This document shows positions 16,377 through 24,513 of a DNA stretch of 64,000 bases, piece by piece. The position numbers were made by a program, and so were the translations under genes. This stretch comes from CBDFHC01 sp965247585 (GTDB lineage: Bacteria > Chloroflexota > Dehalococcoidia > Lucifugimonadales > GCA-2712585): positions 1,054,001 to 1,118,000 of the forward strand of contig CBDFHC010000005.1 of NCBI GenBank assembly GCA_965247585.1, in the 5' to 3' direction. Every line of letters begins with the position of its first letter. The first letter of the stretch is position 1. The notes below the pieces were generated by a model. That model did not search any database. It was not told the DNA's origin and was given only the letters and a program-made list of their open reading frames with translations.

Positions 16377-17591
16377 ATGAATCAACTGACCACCCACCGT
16401 TTCCCGGGACCGCCGGAGGACCCCCTGGGGGCGTTTTGCCGCGACAACCATGTCGCCAAGGAAGGGGCGGCACGGGGTCCGCTGAAAGGGCTTACCTTCG
16501 CGGTGAAGGACGTCTTCCACATCGCCGGACAAAAAACAGGTTTTGGCCACCCGGACTGGCTGCGAACCCATCCGCCGGCCCGCGTTACCGCGGTGGCCGT
16601 GCAGCGGCTGTTGGACGCCGGCGCGGACATGGTGGGCAAGACGCACACTGACGAGCTGGCTTATAGCCTCACTGGCGAAAACACGCACTACGGCACGCCG
16701 GTGAACCCGGCGGCGCCGGACCGCATCCCCGGCGGCTCCTCCAACGGCTCGGTATCGGCGGTGGCCGGCGGGCTGGTGGACTTCGCCATTGGGACCGATT
16801 GCGGCGGCTCGGTGCGTTTGCCCGCCAGCTACTGCGGCATCCTGGGCATGCGGCCCACCCACGGCAGGGTGCCGGTGGACGGAGTGATCCCGTTCGGGCC
16901 CAGCTTCGACGCGGTGGGATGGTTTGCCCGTGACGCCGGGGTGCTGCGGAGGGTGGGAAACGTTCTGCTGGCCGTAGCGGGGGACACCGCGGCGCCGCGG
17001 CGGCTGTTGTACGCCGCCGATGCCTTTTGTTTGGTGGACGCCAGGGTAAGGGAGGCGCTTAGTCCAGCGATGGAAAAGGCGGCCCGGGCCGTAGGGGCGA
17101 TGGAGGAGGTCACGGTAAGCCCCGAGGGGCTGCCGGCCTGGTTCGAGACGTTTCGGCAGCTCCAAGCCGCGGAGGTGTGGGGCAACCACGGCGCGTGGAT
17201 TCGGGAGGTGAAGCCCCATTTCGGGAGAGGGGTGCGGGAGCGGATGGAATGGGCGTCGAAGGTGACATTGGAGGACGTGGCCGCGGGCAAGAAGCGGCTC
17301 AATGGAATCCGGGAGCGCATTCACGGCCTGCTGCAAGAAGGCGACGTTCTGTGCCTCCCAACTTCTCCCCGGGTTGCTCCGCTACGGGACACCCCCACGG
17401 ACGATATTGAGATCAGGTTCCGAAACCAGGCGATGTGCCTGCTGTGCATCGCCGGGTTGGGCGGGCTGCCACAGGTAAGCTTACCGCTGGCGACGCTGGA
17501 CGGTCTGCCACTGGGTCTATCCCTGGTGGGGCCGCCGGGCGCCGACGAGCACTTGCTGACGCTGGCGCAAAATCTGTTGCCGGAAGTATGA
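16377..17591 (+). CDS. Amidase signature family hydrolase
   Basis: Complete amidase-signature enzyme (404 aa) with the whole Ser-cisSer-Lys triad: Lys in FAVKDVF, cis-Ser in PGGSSNGS and nucleophile in GTDCGGSVR; LPASYCGILGMRPTHGRVP follows. The short C-terminal half and the style resemble amidases paired with aspartyl/glutamyl-tRNA-independent catabolic pathways rather than GatA. It lies 15 bp after the amidohydrolase gene on the same strand. It is distinct from the amidase at the start of the window: the two share only family motifs. Its product is likely an ammonium-releasing step for the compound handled by the upstream enzyme; this is inference from position. Confidence 0.87.
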   Translation: MNQLTTHRFPGPPEDPLGAFCRDNHVAKEGAARGPLKGLTFAVKDVFHIAGQKTGFGHPDWLRTHPPARVTAVAVQRLLDAGADMVGKTHTDELAYSLTGENTHYGTPVNPAAPDRIPGGSSNGSVSAVAGGLVDFAIGTDCGGSVRLPASYCGILGMRPTHGRVPVDGVIPFGPSFDAVGWFARDAGVLRRVGNVLLAVAGDTAAPRRLLYAADAFCLVDARVREALSPAMEKAARAVGAMEEVTVSPEGLPAWFETFRQLQAAEVWGNHGAWIREVKPHFGRGVRERMEWASKVTLEDVAAGKKRLNGIRERIHGLLQEGDVLCLPTSPRVAPLRDTPTDDIEIRFRNQAMCLLCIAGLGGLPQVSLPLATLDGLPLGLSLVGPPGADEHLLTLAQNLLPEV

Positions 17592-17622
17592 TCCCCTGTC
17601 ATTGAATTGGAGGTGACCCGGC

Positions 17623-18090
17623 GTGGCCAAGAGTGAAGCGCTATCAGTGGAAGAGTACTTGTCCCAACTGCCACCGGAGAGACGGGAGGCGATTTCGGCG
17701 GTACGCGGGGTCATTCTGGAGCACCTGCCCGCCGGGTTTGTGGAGACGATGCAGTATGGAATGATCAGCTACGTGGTCCCATTGGAGACGTATCCTGATA
17801 CGTACAACGGCTCTCCCCTGGCGGTGGTCTCCCTGGCCTCGCAAATGAACCACATGGCCGTCTACTTGATGAACATCTATGGTGACCCGGAGACTGAACG
17901 GTGGTTTACGGAGCGTTACAGGGCCACTGGCAAGAGGTTGGATATGGGTAAGTCCTGCGTACGCTTTAGAAAGCTGGACGATCTGCCAATCGAATTGATT
18001 GGCCAGACGGTCGCCAGCACGTCATTGACCAACTTCATCAGGATGTACGAAGACTCACGGCGCGCCAGCAAAGCGGCGAAGAGAAAGTAG
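17623..18090 (+). CDS. DUF1801 (YdhG/YjbR-like) protein
   Basis: A 155-residue protein of the DUF1801 family. The pattern VEEYLSQLPPERREAISAVRGVILEHLP ... MQYGMISY ... VSLASQMNHMAVYLMN ... GKSCVRFRKLDDLP is characteristic. No catalytic residues are known for the family; it is a small soluble alpha/beta protein sometimes fused to or found near iron-sulfur or stress genes. A GTG start at 17623 is preceded by GGAGGTGACCCGGC. It follows the amidase by 31 bp on the same strand and may be part of that transcript. The two Tyr-rich motifs are intact and length is normal. Confidence 0.82.
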   Translation: MAKSEALSVEEYLSQLPPERREAISAVRGVILEHLPAGFVETMQYGMISYVVPLETYPDTYNGSPLAVVSLASQMNHMAVYLMNIYGDPETERWFTERYRATGKRLDMGKSCVRFRKLDDLPIELIGQTVASTSLTNFIRMYEDSRRASKAAKRK

Positions 18091-18221
18091 CGCGCGGCGA
18101 GCCGTAGCGTTAACGCCTCCGGTTGGTCCCACCTAAGACCCGCACACAATGGGTGGGGACTAGGGTAAGATGTCCGCTGCCCGGAGGAACGTTCCCCATC
18201 GCGTCATTAAGGGATTCGAGC

Positions 18222-19007
18222 TTGCAAAGAATATCTCTGCTAGAACCGGTGCTAAAGCGGGACCGGGCCTTGGTGTTGGCGGGCTTGTTCGCTCTTACCG
18301 CGCTGGCCTGGGCCTACGTAGCGCACCTGGCCCAAGGAATGAGCGGCGCGGCCATGGATATGTCCCTGCCCCAGATGCAGTCCTGGGGGTTCACCGACTT
18401 CATCCTCATGTTCGTGATGTGGACCGTGATGATGGTGGCAATGATGGTGCCGTCGGCAACGCCAATGGTGGTGATGTTTTCAAACGTGAGCCGAAGGCGG
18501 CGGGAGAGACAACAACCGTACGTGCCCACGGGGGTTTTCCTGCTGGGCTACGCGCTGGTCTGGACGGGATTTGCCGCCCTGGCCACGGTGGCGAACTGGG
18601 GGCTCCACGTAAATTCCTTCCTCTCTTCCATGATGGGCGAAAGCAGCAGCCCCATCCTTGGAGGAGGGCTCCTCGTCAGCGCCGGGTTGTTTCAGTGGAC
18701 ACGTCTCAAGTACGCCTGCCTGACCAAATGCCGCTCTCCGTTGGGTTTCATCATGTCGGAATGGCGGGACGAATACGTCGGCGTGCTGTCGATGGGAATG
18801 AAGCACGGCGTCTACTGTCTGGTCTGCTGCTGGGCGCTGATGGCGCTGCTGTTTGTGCTGGGGGTTATGAACCTTTTGTGGATCGCGGCCCTGGCCGGTC
18901 TGGTGCTAATAGAAAAGGTGGGACCCCAGGGCCATTGGTTCGGCAGGGTGACCGGCCTGGGACTGATCGGCTGGGGCGCGCTGATGCTATCGGGCTACCT
19001 GAACTGA
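18222..19007 (+). CDS. DUF2182 multi-pass membrane protein
   Basis: Integral membrane protein of the DUF2182 family (about 261 aa from TTG 18222; a TTG at 18123 would add 33 residues without family similarity). Six or so hydrophobic helices are visible. The diagnostic first block is met in MSLPQMQSWGFTDFILMF followed by WTVMMVAMMVPSATPM, rich in Met and with the conserved W-x-VMM-x-AMM-x-PS motif; later CLTKCRSP and the SMGMKHGVYCLVCCWALMAL block carry conserved Cys and His. The family is described as putative metal-binding membrane proteins. It is convergent with a DUF1326 gene, its frequent genomic partner. An AAGGGA ribosome site lies seven bases before the TTG. Confidence 0.85.
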   Translation: MQRISLLEPVLKRDRALVLAGLFALTALAWAYVAHLAQGMSGAAMDMSLPQMQSWGFTDFILMFVMWTVMMVAMMVPSATPMVVMFSNVSRRRRERQQPYVPTGVFLLGYALVWTGFAALATVANWGLHVNSFLSSMMGESSSPILGGGLLVSAGLFQWTRLKYACLTKCRSPLGFIMSEWRDEYVGVLSMGMKHGVYCLVCCWALMALLFVLGVMNLLWIAALAGLVLIEKVGPQGHWFGRVTGLGLIGWGALMLSGYLN

Positions 19008-19012
19008 GCTAA

Positions 19013-19078
19013 GCGGCGTACATGCGCCGCCGCCGCCCAACTGAGGCGGCCGGCGGCTAAGCGGGCCCGGGGCCTTGT
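19013..19078. terminator. GC-rich stem-loops between convergent genes
   Basis: Stem GCGGCG (19013-19018) pairs with CGCCGC (19025-19030), followed by a second GC-rich fold and a GGCCCGGGGCC palindrome near 19062-19074. They sit between the ends of the convergent DUF2182 and DUF1326 genes, so they probably act as a bidirectional terminator, though no U-tract is visible. Confidence 0.4.
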
Positions 19079-19104
19079 CTTTGGAGGCCCGAAATTAACG
19101 TTCG

Positions 19105-19725
19105 CTAGGAGCCGCTCCAATTGAAGGGGGCGTAGTGGCCGTTCTTCCCCGCGTTGTCCCAGTCGAAATCGAAGTCTTCGTATGTGGCGGTAATGGTTCG
19201 TGCCAGGGCCAGGTCCGGGTTGGCCGGGTGCTTGGTGTTTCTAACCTCCATCACCTTGCCGGACACCCCTTCGATTCCCTCCACCCGCATCTGCATTATC
19301 CCGGGTATCTCCAGTGTCCGCTGGTTTCCGTCCATCCCAAAGTGGATGGGCACGAACCTGAAACCCTTCATCTCCTCCACCCCGGCGGCGTCCATCATCA
19401 CCGAAGGAGGTCCCCCGGACTCGCCCCCTAAAACCGTCCGCAGCGATTGCCTCTGCTGCTCGTCAGCCTTTTCATCTATATAGACCGCCACCTTGGCGTG
19501 ACCCTCAATCATCGGTCCCGGCGTCTGAAGCGCGAAGACAAAGCTAAGCCCGTTCAGCGAGACGCCGTTGGCATTCCCTTCTTGGATGTGGTAAGCCAGC
19601 ATCACGTCGCAATGGACCTGGGTTGGCATTGCCGTAGTGTTTGAAGGAAGGCAGGGACACAGAATGTCACAGTTGCAACTTTCGCAGTACTCGCCCCGCA
19701 TTTGCCAGCTTTTTGCCTGCGCCAC
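19105..19725 (-). CDS. DUF1326 protein
   Basis: A 206-residue protein of the DUF1326 family. The N-terminal signature W-x-MRGEYCESCNCDILCPC is present with its Cys cluster (five Cys within about a dozen residues), followed by the HCDVMLAYHIQEGNANGVSLNGL block. The Cys-rich start suggests metal binding. The family regularly neighbours DUF2182 genes, as here, where the two genes converge with 97 bp between them. No signal peptide or membrane segment is seen, so it is probably cytoplasmic. ATG 19725 has a GGAGGC site upstream. The co-occurrence argues for a shared role, which is unknown to me. Confidence 0.85.
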   Translation of the reverse strand: MAQAKSWQMRGEYCESCNCDILCPCLPSNTTAMPTQVHCDVMLAYHIQEGNANGVSLNGLSFVFALQTPGPMIEGHAKVAVYIDEKADEQQRQSLRTVLGGESGGPPSVMMDAAGVEEMKGFRFVPIHFGMDGNQRTLEIPGIMQMRVEGIEGVSGKVMEVRNTKHPANPDLALARTITATYEDFDFDWDNAGKNGHYAPFNWSGS

Positions 19726-19788
19726 GTTATGCCTCCTTGGCTATTAATGAGGTCCGTTCACCAGGGGTCCAGTCCAAGGGGCGCTGAC

Positions 19789-21750
19789 TCACAGGCTCCT
19801 GCCCGCTCTGGCCCCGTCAAGTATGGCGTCCATCAGCCGGCGGGGCGCCAGGGCGTCTCCTATCAGATGTAATCCGCCCGCCTGTCCCTTCAGGCTATGA
19901 TAAAGGGCGTCGTCCGCGGCGCCGCCATACGCGGCAACCACCAGGTCCACCTCGGCAATGGTCCCCTCCTGTTTTGTCAGCACGTTCTCGGTGACCACGG
20001 TGCGGCCGTCTATCAGCTTCACGGTGGTGAGCGGCGTGATCACCACGCCCTTGTTGAGGAGACGGCGGTACAGCAGCTCCACCAGGTTGGCTTCCAGAAG
20101 GGCCCCGGCGTAAAGCGCCTCGGTAAGAACTTGGACCTGGCAACCTTTGTCGGCCAGAAAGTCGGCGGTGGTGAGGGCCTGCATATGGTGCTCACCGGCC
20201 AGCACAACGGCCCGCTGCGACGGTTTTACTTCCACGTCTTCAGACAAGACGGCCCGGGGGTCCACCACCGGTACGCCGGCTGTGGAGAGGCCCGGCTCCG
20301 CCGGCTGCGAGCCGGTGGCCACCACCACCTCGTCCGGGGCCTCCCGCTGGATGGTCTCCACCGTTGCTTCGGTACCCAGGCGGACATCCACACCCAGCAG
20401 TTGCATCTGATGGGTGTAGTAGCGGCGGACCTCGTCCAGGTCTTCCCGGCCCGGTGCCCTGGATGCGATGAGAGATTGCCCACCCAACTGCTCACCCTTC
20501 TCGAAGAGGGTTACCCGATGACCCCGCAGCGCCGCCACTTTGGCGGCTTCAAGGCCCGCTGGGCCTCCCCCGATGACAACTACCTTCTTGGGCGTATCGG
20601 CGGCCCGCGGCGCCATTTCTTGCTCGCGGCCCATTTCAGCATTTACGGTGCAGGCGAGGGGCATTCCGGCGTTTAGCCTGCCAATGCATTCGTTGCAGGC
20701 GATGCACCCCCGGATCTCGGCAAGGCGCCCCTCCCTGGCTTTGTTGGGCATGTCCGGGTCAGCCATGATGGGGCGGTTCATGGCGATGAGGTCGGCGGCC
20801 CCGCTGGCCAAAACCTGTTCCGCCATCATTGGGCTGGTGATCCTCTGGGAGCAGATCAGGGGTAAGGAGACCACCTTCCGCAGCGCCTCAGTCAGATATA
20901 CCAGGCTGCCCGGCTTGTAGTAGGACGGAGGCGCGAGAGCCGCCGAGCCGGGTCCGGCCATGACGTCAATGAAGTCCAGTTGACCGGTGGCTTCAAGACG
21001 GGGAGCTATCTCCAGCATGTCCGCCAGCTTCAAACCGTCATCCGAGAATTCGTCCCCGTTTAGCCGGATTCCCACAACCCCGCCGTCGCCTACCCCTTCC
21101 CGAGCCGCCTGAATGACTTCCCTTGCGAAGCGGAGGCGGTTGTCCAGGCTGCCCCCGTATTCGTCTTTGCGACGGTTCATTGCCGGGGACATGAACTGCG
21201 CCACTATGAAGTAGGCCGCCCCCTGGATTTCCACCCCGTCGAAGCCCGCCCGCCGCGCCCGCGCCGAAGCGTCCCGGAAAGCGTTGACGACGTTTTTGAT
21301 GTCCTCGATTTCCATCTCATGGGCCGTCTCCACCGCCGCGGGCAACAGCTTGGAAATAACCTTGGAGGGTCCGGCGGAAGGCCCCATTATGGCCCCGCCA
21401 TGGAGCTGGGAGTTCGTGTATCCGCCCATGTGGCTGATCTGCAACAGGAACTTGGCCCCCTCCCGGTGCAAGCCATCCGCCATCTTCAGGTAGGAGGCTA
21501 TCCCCTCCTCCGTCTCCAGCGCCGTGGGTGGGGCCGCCCCCTGATGGGGCATCACGTTGTGGATGTGGGTGATGATCATGCCCACACCACCCTTGGCTTT
21601 TGCCAGCCAGTAGTGGAATATCCTGTCCGTGGGCATACCGTCCATAGGCATGAGGTTGGTGGCGTGGCCTGGAACGACGATTCGATTCTTGACCGTCATG
21701 GGACCAACGGTAAAGGGAGTGAAAAGGTGATTGAACTGAAAAGACGCCAT
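19789..21750 (-). CDS. NADH:flavin oxidoreductase / 2,4-dienoyl-CoA reductase family protein
   Basis: A 653-residue three-domain flavoenzyme: FMN-binding TIM barrel (1-340) of the old-yellow-enzyme type, a 4Fe-4S site with Cys at 349, 352, 355 and 367 (CIACNEC ... AC), and a FAD/NAD(P) Rossmann pair beginning VVVIGGGPAGLEAA near 390. This is the layout of FadH, trimethylamine dehydrogenase and bile-acid or enoate reductases. One oddity: the canonical HGAHGYL substrate-binding motif reads QGAAYFI (176-182), so both usual histidines are absent and an altered substrate is likely. The C-terminal domain is complete. It is followed by the DUF1326 gene in the other orientation of flow and shares a divergent region with the hydrolase at 22217. 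Confidence 0.86.
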   Translation of the reverse strand: MASFQFNHLFTPFTVGPMTVKNRIVVPGHATNLMPMDGMPTDRIFHYWLAKAKGGVGMIITHIHNVMPHQGAAPPTALETEEGIASYLKMADGLHREGAKFLLQISHMGGYTNSQLHGGAIMGPSAGPSKVISKLLPAAVETAHEMEIEDIKNVVNAFRDASARARRAGFDGVEIQGAAYFIVAQFMSPAMNRRKDEYGGSLDNRLRFAREVIQAAREGVGDGGVVGIRLNGDEFSDDGLKLADMLEIAPRLEATGQLDFIDVMAGPGSAALAPPSYYKPGSLVYLTEALRKVVSLPLICSQRITSPMMAEQVLASGAADLIAMNRPIMADPDMPNKAREGRLAEIRGCIACNECIGRLNAGMPLACTVNAEMGREQEMAPRAADTPKKVVVIGGGPAGLEAAKVAALRGHRVTLFEKGEQLGGQSLIASRAPGREDLDEVRRYYTHQMQLLGVDVRLGTEATVETIQREAPDEVVVATGSQPAEPGLSTAGVPVVDPRAVLSEDVEVKPSQRAVVLAGEHHMQALTTADFLADKGCQVQVLTEALYAGALLEANLVELLYRRLLNKGVVITPLTTVKLIDGRTVVTENVLTKQEGTIAEVDLVVAAYGGAADDALYHSLKGQAGGLHLIGDALAPRRLMDAILDGARAGRSL

Positions 21751-22216
21751 ATAAGTCAGGTCCCTCTCTGAATCGAGGCGGCGATTGGCTGGGCGGACTG
21801 GGGGTTGCCCGGAGAGTGGAGCCTCAGAATGCCCGGATCAGTGATTGTTGTCAACGCCGATACTCAATGGGCGTTGCGCAACCGGACGGACCGGCCCTCA
21901 CTCCTGACCAGCTTTCCCCCGACCGGGCAGGATTACCCTAAAAAATGGCCTATCATCCACTTGGCACGCCATCTAGGGGGGATGACCCCCTCTGGCGGAT
22001 GAGGATGCCCCTCAGAATTAAATTATAAAGCCTTTCGGGGCGGGTGGGTGGGAAGCAATAACCTCCAATTTTGAGTCCCGCCCGGTGACAATACCAGTCC
22101 CAACACCTGCCTCCCTCACACGCCAGTATTTGCCTGGACGCGGCCCTACCTGCTACCCTCAGCCCTCATAGCTACCTGGACATAATGTAATCCGCCGCGG
22201 AGGGAGGGCCGCCAAG
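21751..22216. other. Divergent promoter region without genes
   Basis: About 465 bp between the oxidoreductase (minus) and the alpha/beta hydrolase (plus). It includes an AT-rich patch (AATTAAATTATAAAG near 22015-22030) that stands out in this GC-rich DNA and is a plausible promoter or regulator site. No coding frame or repeat of note was found. Confidence 0.4.
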
Positions 22217-23020
22217 ATGACAACCGGTTCCCAGACTTGGGCCGAGGATATTATTGAGGTTGGGGAGAGCAAGCTGAAGCTGGTTAAGGGGGGTTCAGGC
22301 AAGCCCTTGCTTGTCCTCCACGGCGAGATGGGATACTCGGGCTGGATGAAACATCACGAGGCCCTGGCGCAGCACTACACCCTCCATATCCCAATGCTGC
22401 CTGGATTCGGCGGCTCGCCCCGGCTTGACTGGGTCATGAACATCCGGGATCTGGCGAGCTGGTACCTTGGAGTGCTGGACGAGTTGGGGGGTGAAGAGCT
22501 CAGCGTGGTGGGGTTCTCTCTGGGCGGCTGGCTGGCGGCGGAGATGGCGGCGATGTGTCCCCACAATTTCAAGAGCCTGGTCCTGGTGGACGCCATGGGG
22601 ATAAAGCCACCCGAAGGAGAGATCTTCGACATGTTTCTGGTGGTGGCAAATGAGTTTCTCACGGCGGGCTTCTTGGACCCTGACAAGGTCCCGGAGTTCC
22701 AGCAGGTCTGCCCCACCAACGTATCTCCGGAACAGGTGGAAGCGTGGGAGATGGCCCGGGAGGAGGCGGCGCGCTTGGGCTGGCGGCCCTACATGCATGA
22801 CCCGGCGCTGCCCAACTTGCTTCACCGATTAAAGGGGCTTCCCACCCTGGTAGTCTGGGGAAAGCAGGACGGGATAGTCCCGTTTAGCGCCGCGGAAGTC
22901 TACCACGATTCCATAGAAGGCTCGCGGCTGGTGTCGCTAGAAGGCTGTGGCCACCAGCCGGAGATTGAGAAGCCAGACGAGTTTGTCCAACTGGTCCACA
23001 GCTTCCTTTCGGAGCTATGA
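22217..23020 (+). CDS. Alpha/beta-fold hydrolase
   Basis: Single-domain alpha/beta hydrolase (267 aa). The oxyanion region is LHGEMGYSGW, the nucleophile elbow GFSLGG (Ser near residue 97), the acid Asp in GKQDGIVP and the His in GCGHQPEIEKP, so the triad is complete. Proteins of this type include C-C bond hydrolases of aromatic meta-cleavage pathways and various esterases; the sequence does not decide. ATG 22217 follows a GGAGGGAGGG ribosome site. A luciferase-like monooxygenase follows 143 bp later on the same strand, and the pair could act on one substrate. Confidence 0.85.
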   Translation: MTTGSQTWAEDIIEVGESKLKLVKGGSGKPLLVLHGEMGYSGWMKHHEALAQHYTLHIPMLPGFGGSPRLDWVMNIRDLASWYLGVLDELGGEELSVVGFSLGGWLAAEMAAMCPHNFKSLVLVDAMGIKPPEGEIFDMFLVVANEFLTAGFLDPDKVPEFQQVCPTNVSPEQVEAWEMAREEAARLGWRPYMHDPALPNLLHRLKGLPTLVVWGKQDGIVPFSAAEVYHDSIEGSRLVSLEGCGHQPEIEKPDEFVQLVHSFLSEL

Positions 23021-23068
23021 CCGGGGTGGCGTGGGGAAGCTGCGGTGCTGGTATTCCACCAGCGTTGC

Positions 23069-23074
23069 TATAAT
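23069..23074 (+). promoter_or_regulatory. TATAAT box upstream of the luciferase-like gene
   Basis: A perfect TATAAT lies about 90 bases before the luciferase-like gene start. At a 17-bp spacing the -35 position reads TGCTGG, a poor match, so this is a candidate promoter only. Confidence 0.3.
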
Positions 23075-23163
23075 GCCGCTAACGGCAATTGAGACCCGCT
23101 TACGCAGACTGCGCTAGGCCTTGATTCGTCAGGAGCCTGCGAATCGCACGGAGGGGGAAGACC

Positions 23164-24429
23164 ATGTTCATAGGATACTTTACAGAGCGCCCATACCAGG
23201 ACCTCAAGTCCGGTTACTTCGGCGCCACGGGAAAGCCAATCATGGACTTGACCGTCAGCAACGATATCTATGACCCGCTACTGGGCGCCCAACTGTACAA
23301 CCGGTACCTGGACGAGAAGATCTACGCCGAGGAGATGGGGTTCGATGGACTGATGCTAAACGAGCACCACGGCACCGCCTTTTGCATGGGCGGAGCGATG
23401 AACGTGGAGGCCTCCATCCTGGCCCGAATGACCAAAAAGGCCAAGATAGTCCTGCTGGGCAACATCCTTCCAATTTGGGACGACCCCCTCTGGCTGGTGG
23501 AGCAGCTGGCCATGATTGATATGATCTCCTACGGGAGGTTGGTCTCGGGTTGGGTGCGGGGGACGGGCCGGGAGAGCGTGGCCCACAACTCACCGCCCGC
23601 GTACAACTGGGAGCGGTTCCAGGAGGCGCACGAATTCATAGTCAAAGCGTGGACAACCTCGGGACCGTTTCGCTGGGAAGGGAAGCACTTTCACTACCGG
23701 CACGTGAACCCCTGGGTAAAGCCGTACCAGAAGCCTCACCCGCCTATCTGGCTACCGGGGGTGGTGAGCAGAGATTCGTTGATTTGGGCCGCCGAAAAGC
23801 GGATACCCTACATCATGCTGGCTACAGAGTTGGGACCTACCAAGCAGGCGTTCCAACTGTATCACGATACGGCCGCCGGGCTAGGGTACGAATCTGGGTC
23901 ACAGAACATAGGCTACCTCTGGAAGGTCCACGTGGACGAGACGGAAGAGCTGGCAGAAGAGACCGGCAAGAAGTATGTGCAGGGGCCCAGCAACCCGTTC
24001 CTGGCGGGCAATGAAGGCACCGTGAATCCGGCGCTGGTATCGTTGCCGGGACTTACATCGCGGCGCAGGGTGCTGCCCACTCAGGCCGTGGCAACGGCGG
24101 CTCGCGGCGGGGTCGGATCGGTGTTGGGCCGTCCCTACGAGAAGCAGATAGAAGACTACACCATAATCTCGGGTACGCCGAAGACGGTGATCGCCAAGAT
24201 ACGCCACGTTCTGGAGTACATAAGACCCGGAAGCATCTTCTTCTGGGACGGCGACGGGGCGATGACCCATGAAGACGCGATGCGCAGTCTGCGTTTGATG
24301 GGCGAAGAGGTGCTCCCCGCCGTACGCGAAATAGCCAAGGAGCTGGAGCTTCCCGGACCCTTCGAGGTTGACCCGGCGACCGGTAAAACCATCGAAGATA
24401 GCCCCACGCTGGCTCCGGGGTCCGCTTAA
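23164..24429 (+). CDS. LLM-class flavin-dependent monooxygenase (bacterial luciferase family)
   Basis: A 421-residue luciferase-like monooxygenase using reduced FMN or F420. It starts MFIGYFTERP and shows the family hallmarks: EEMGFDGLMLNEHH near residue 55-70, ARMTKKAKIVLLGNILPIWDDPLWLVEQLAMIDMISYGRLVSGWVRG, and WEGKHFHYRHVNPWVKPYQKPHPPIW. The NEHH motif and the GRLVSGWVRGTGR substrate-binding loop are intact. These enzymes oxidise or cleave alkanes, sulfonates, nitriloacetate or ketones; the substrate is not deducible. It follows the alpha/beta hydrolase. SAR202-type Chloroflexota are known for many copies of this family, which fits the proposed host. Confidence 0.88.
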   Translation: MFIGYFTERPYQDLKSGYFGATGKPIMDLTVSNDIYDPLLGAQLYNRYLDEKIYAEEMGFDGLMLNEHHGTAFCMGGAMNVEASILARMTKKAKIVLLGNILPIWDDPLWLVEQLAMIDMISYGRLVSGWVRGTGRESVAHNSPPAYNWERFQEAHEFIVKAWTTSGPFRWEGKHFHYRHVNPWVKPYQKPHPPIWLPGVVSRDSLIWAAEKRIPYIMLATELGPTKQAFQLYHDTAAGLGYESGSQNIGYLWKVHVDETEELAEETGKKYVQGPSNPFLAGNEGTVNPALVSLPGLTSRRRVLPTQAVATAARGGVGSVLGRPYEKQIEDYTIISGTPKTVIAKIRHVLEYIRPGSIFFWDGDGAMTHEDAMRSLRLMGEEVLPAVREIAKELELPGPFEVDPATGKTIEDSPTLAPGSA

Positions 24430-24513
24430 GCCCGGATAACGGCCGGCTCCAGAAAATTGACGCGCCACCTCCGGAATAGACTTCCCGCCCAGGCAGCCGT
24501 GGGATAGGCGGCG

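Noticed and set aside
15954..17336. A 460-codon open frame on the minus strand opposite the amidohydrolase and amidase
   Set aside because: It is the antisense shadow of two clear genes in GC-rich DNA; its translation is Arg/His/Pro-rich with no homology.
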